NCBI GenBank assembly: GCA_034440635.1
Contig: JAOTON010002216.1
Location: 1-64,000, forward strand
DNA: 64,000 nucleotides
Source of the DNA: Lepas anatifera
Taxonomy: Eukaryota > Arthropoda > Thecostraca > Lepadidae
Direction: 5' to 3'
Part shown: in pieces, positions 62,770-64,000 of the stretch
Position numbering within the stretch: position 1 is the stretch's first letter
Layout of the letters: every line of letters begins with the position of its first letter
Program-made: the position numbers and the translations under genes
The notes under the pieces: generated by a model
Told to the model about the DNA's origin: nothing
Seen by the model: the letters and a program-made list of their open reading frames with translations, nothing else
Database searches by the model: none

Positions 62770-63615
62770 CCCTTCACGGCCTGGGGTCCGATCGGGCTTT
62801 GCCCTCGTCGTTTCGAAAATGATACCGATTCGATTTAAATGAGAGATGAGTCGCTGTGCAATCCTCTAGGGTGATGAATTCGACAGCTTAATACCAAAAC
62901 TGTCATCAGGTCAGGTCACATTAATGGGTTATGACGTCAGTGCTAATCCCATGTAAGGCGAGTATGTTCTAAAATGAGGCCGACAAAACCAAGCTGTAAA
63001 AAAGCTTCTAGAATATCTGTGCGCTGTCATCCACGTTGAGATCAGTTCAATAACAAGGCCACGGTAAGTGGCGGATACAAGGGGCTAAGAGGTCTCAGCC
63101 CCCCTCTCCCAATGTCTGAGTGTCTAGAGCTAATGCATAGCCGGAGGCTGTTCAAAGGCAATGACGAGGGAGGCACCAGCCCCCTAGCCCCCCGATACGT
63201 TGTCCTCAATCCGCCACTGGTCATGGTTTTAGAAAATGTATGTGTCTATAACTTGTGCTCAAGACAAGATATAGCAACATATTTGGCATCATACAAACGA
63301 GAATGATCCACGGATTCGAATTATATGCGAAATGATCTTAAACTGTCATTATTAAGGTAATCAATAAGTTCACAACACATGGATGCCCCTGGCTTCATTA
63401 TAGATATAATGGTTTCCGAGTTATCAGAAATATTCTAAATTGGACTGAATTGGACCCATTTTGGCCCATTGTGACGTCAAGGGTCAACGGACATGGTACA
63501 AACTTGGCACCAAAGCAGAAGATGGTAAGCCGCTTCCAGCACAGTTTTTTCTGTATCACCTCCGGTTCGAGAGATAGTAGGGGATCCGATCGGACCCCCA
63601 GTGGGTACGAAAAGT
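62766..63615 (+). mobile_element. Probable TTAA element family L, abutting D
   Basis: Begins at the TTAA shared with D (CCCTTCACGGCCTGGGG). GGGGTCCGATCGG at 62783-62795 is mirrored by CCGATCGGACCCC at 63586-63598, the expected inverted end, followed by a decayed tip near AAAGTTAT. Interrupted by a MITE at 63066-63219. Confidence 0.55.
63066..63219 (-). mobile_element. Short hAT-like MITE, family J, copy 2
   Basis: Ends AAGTGGCGGATACAAGGGG and TCAATCCGCCACTG. Flanking octamers GCCACGGT and GTCATGGT match at six of eight positions, differing only by C/T. The interior matches the copy at 49946 in reverse orientation. Confidence 0.75.
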
Positions 63616-63619
63616 TATA

Positions 63620-63743
63620 TTTTCTGAACCATTTACATCCACCAGTGGGACTCCGATCCACCTTCACCCAAGTGGGGAAAGGCGTTCGACTCCCCTCTCC
63701 CCTCCTCCTATGCGGGACAGCGAAGAAAGACGAATGTAGATAG
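63620..63743 (+). mobile_element. Isolated doubled-motif TTAA-element end
   Basis: CCACCAGTGGGACTCCGATCC, CACCTTCACCCAAGTGGGG and a TATGCGGGACAGCG block follow the layout of the doubled ends of families A and mosaic. The tip is decayed (TTTACA for TTAACA) and no matching far end is in the window. Confidence 0.5.
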
Positions 63744-64000
63744 CCCATAAAAATGATGAAAAACTATATCGGTTACTTCAACGATCATTGATCTACTTCA
63801 GATCAGAAACCAAAAAGAATAGGAACGTGAAAATTTACGTTTTATTTAAGACCCAGATTGAACTCAAGAAGCAGAACAAAAATACCATTGCATGCAATCT
63901 TTCACGTGAAAACGAAGCTTTGTCTCGAAGCTTCATGAAAAGGCTTTACTTCTCACCTTTTCGTCTCTCTATAAATAGGTACAAATGTAGAGCTTTTTAT
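63744..64000. other. Unassigned sequence to window end
   Basis: AT-rich, no gene or repeat recognised. Confidence 0.5.

Overview
The window looks like intergenic DNA from a repeat-rich animal genome, probably an invertebrate. The grounds are tRNA-derived SINEs with pol III A and B boxes, hAT-type MITEs with 8-bp target duplications, a decayed transposase-like gene of a type I associate with invertebrate genomes, a long TC microsatellite and minisatellites, and the absence of any long intact gene. I cannot name the lineage. No operon-like or bacterial organisation is present. Nearly all short open frames look like chance frames or repeat-derived frames.

The dominant content is a superfamily of roughly 0.7-1.05 kb non-autonomous DNA elements that begin and end in TTAA. 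Family A (ends with CCCCACCGGGG) has six copies: 10983-12008, 14170-15202, 19965-20903, 37322-38348, 51367-52392 and 56415-57451. Family B (ends with CGCATTGACGGGG) lies at 4617-4835, 22393-23235, 30344-31177, 41745-42590, 51130-52622 (split) and 58297-59144. Smaller relatives are H (1-895, 2564-2815, 35313-36235), F (39405-41029), C/D/L (61240-63615), E (36880-37266) and fragments at 8327-8935, 45289-45725 and 49585-49835. All share one layout: a GC-rich palindrome just inside each end, a second copy of the terminal motif at one end only, and an interior crowded with AGGTCA/TGACCT hexamers. Two copies sit inside other copies exactly at TTAA, which fixes the target site. C, D and L are joined end to end through shared TTAA-like tetramers.

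Other content: a broken transposase-like gene at 2930-4235, interrupted by a hAT-type MITE; a second MITE of that family (32690-33086) and two smaller ones (49946-50093, 63066-63219); at least seven SINEs or SINE pieces with a common 3' module; a dispersed repeat K (17317-17800, 21170-21470, 46449-46930); a 1.3-kb-spaced inverted repeat with about 760-bp arms (38786-41655); minisatellites at 28093-28745 and 54205-54835; and a (TC)n run of about 400 bp at 24567-24962.

Possible host gene traces are weak. One is a CpG-rich block at 48757-49178 that on the minus strand could be a signal-peptide first exon ending in a good splice donor. The other is a 70-codon frame at 55756-55968 that looks like a small secreted six-cysteine peptide. 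Nothing in the window shows genes acting together in a pathway; the story is layered transposon insertion, recombination and decay.
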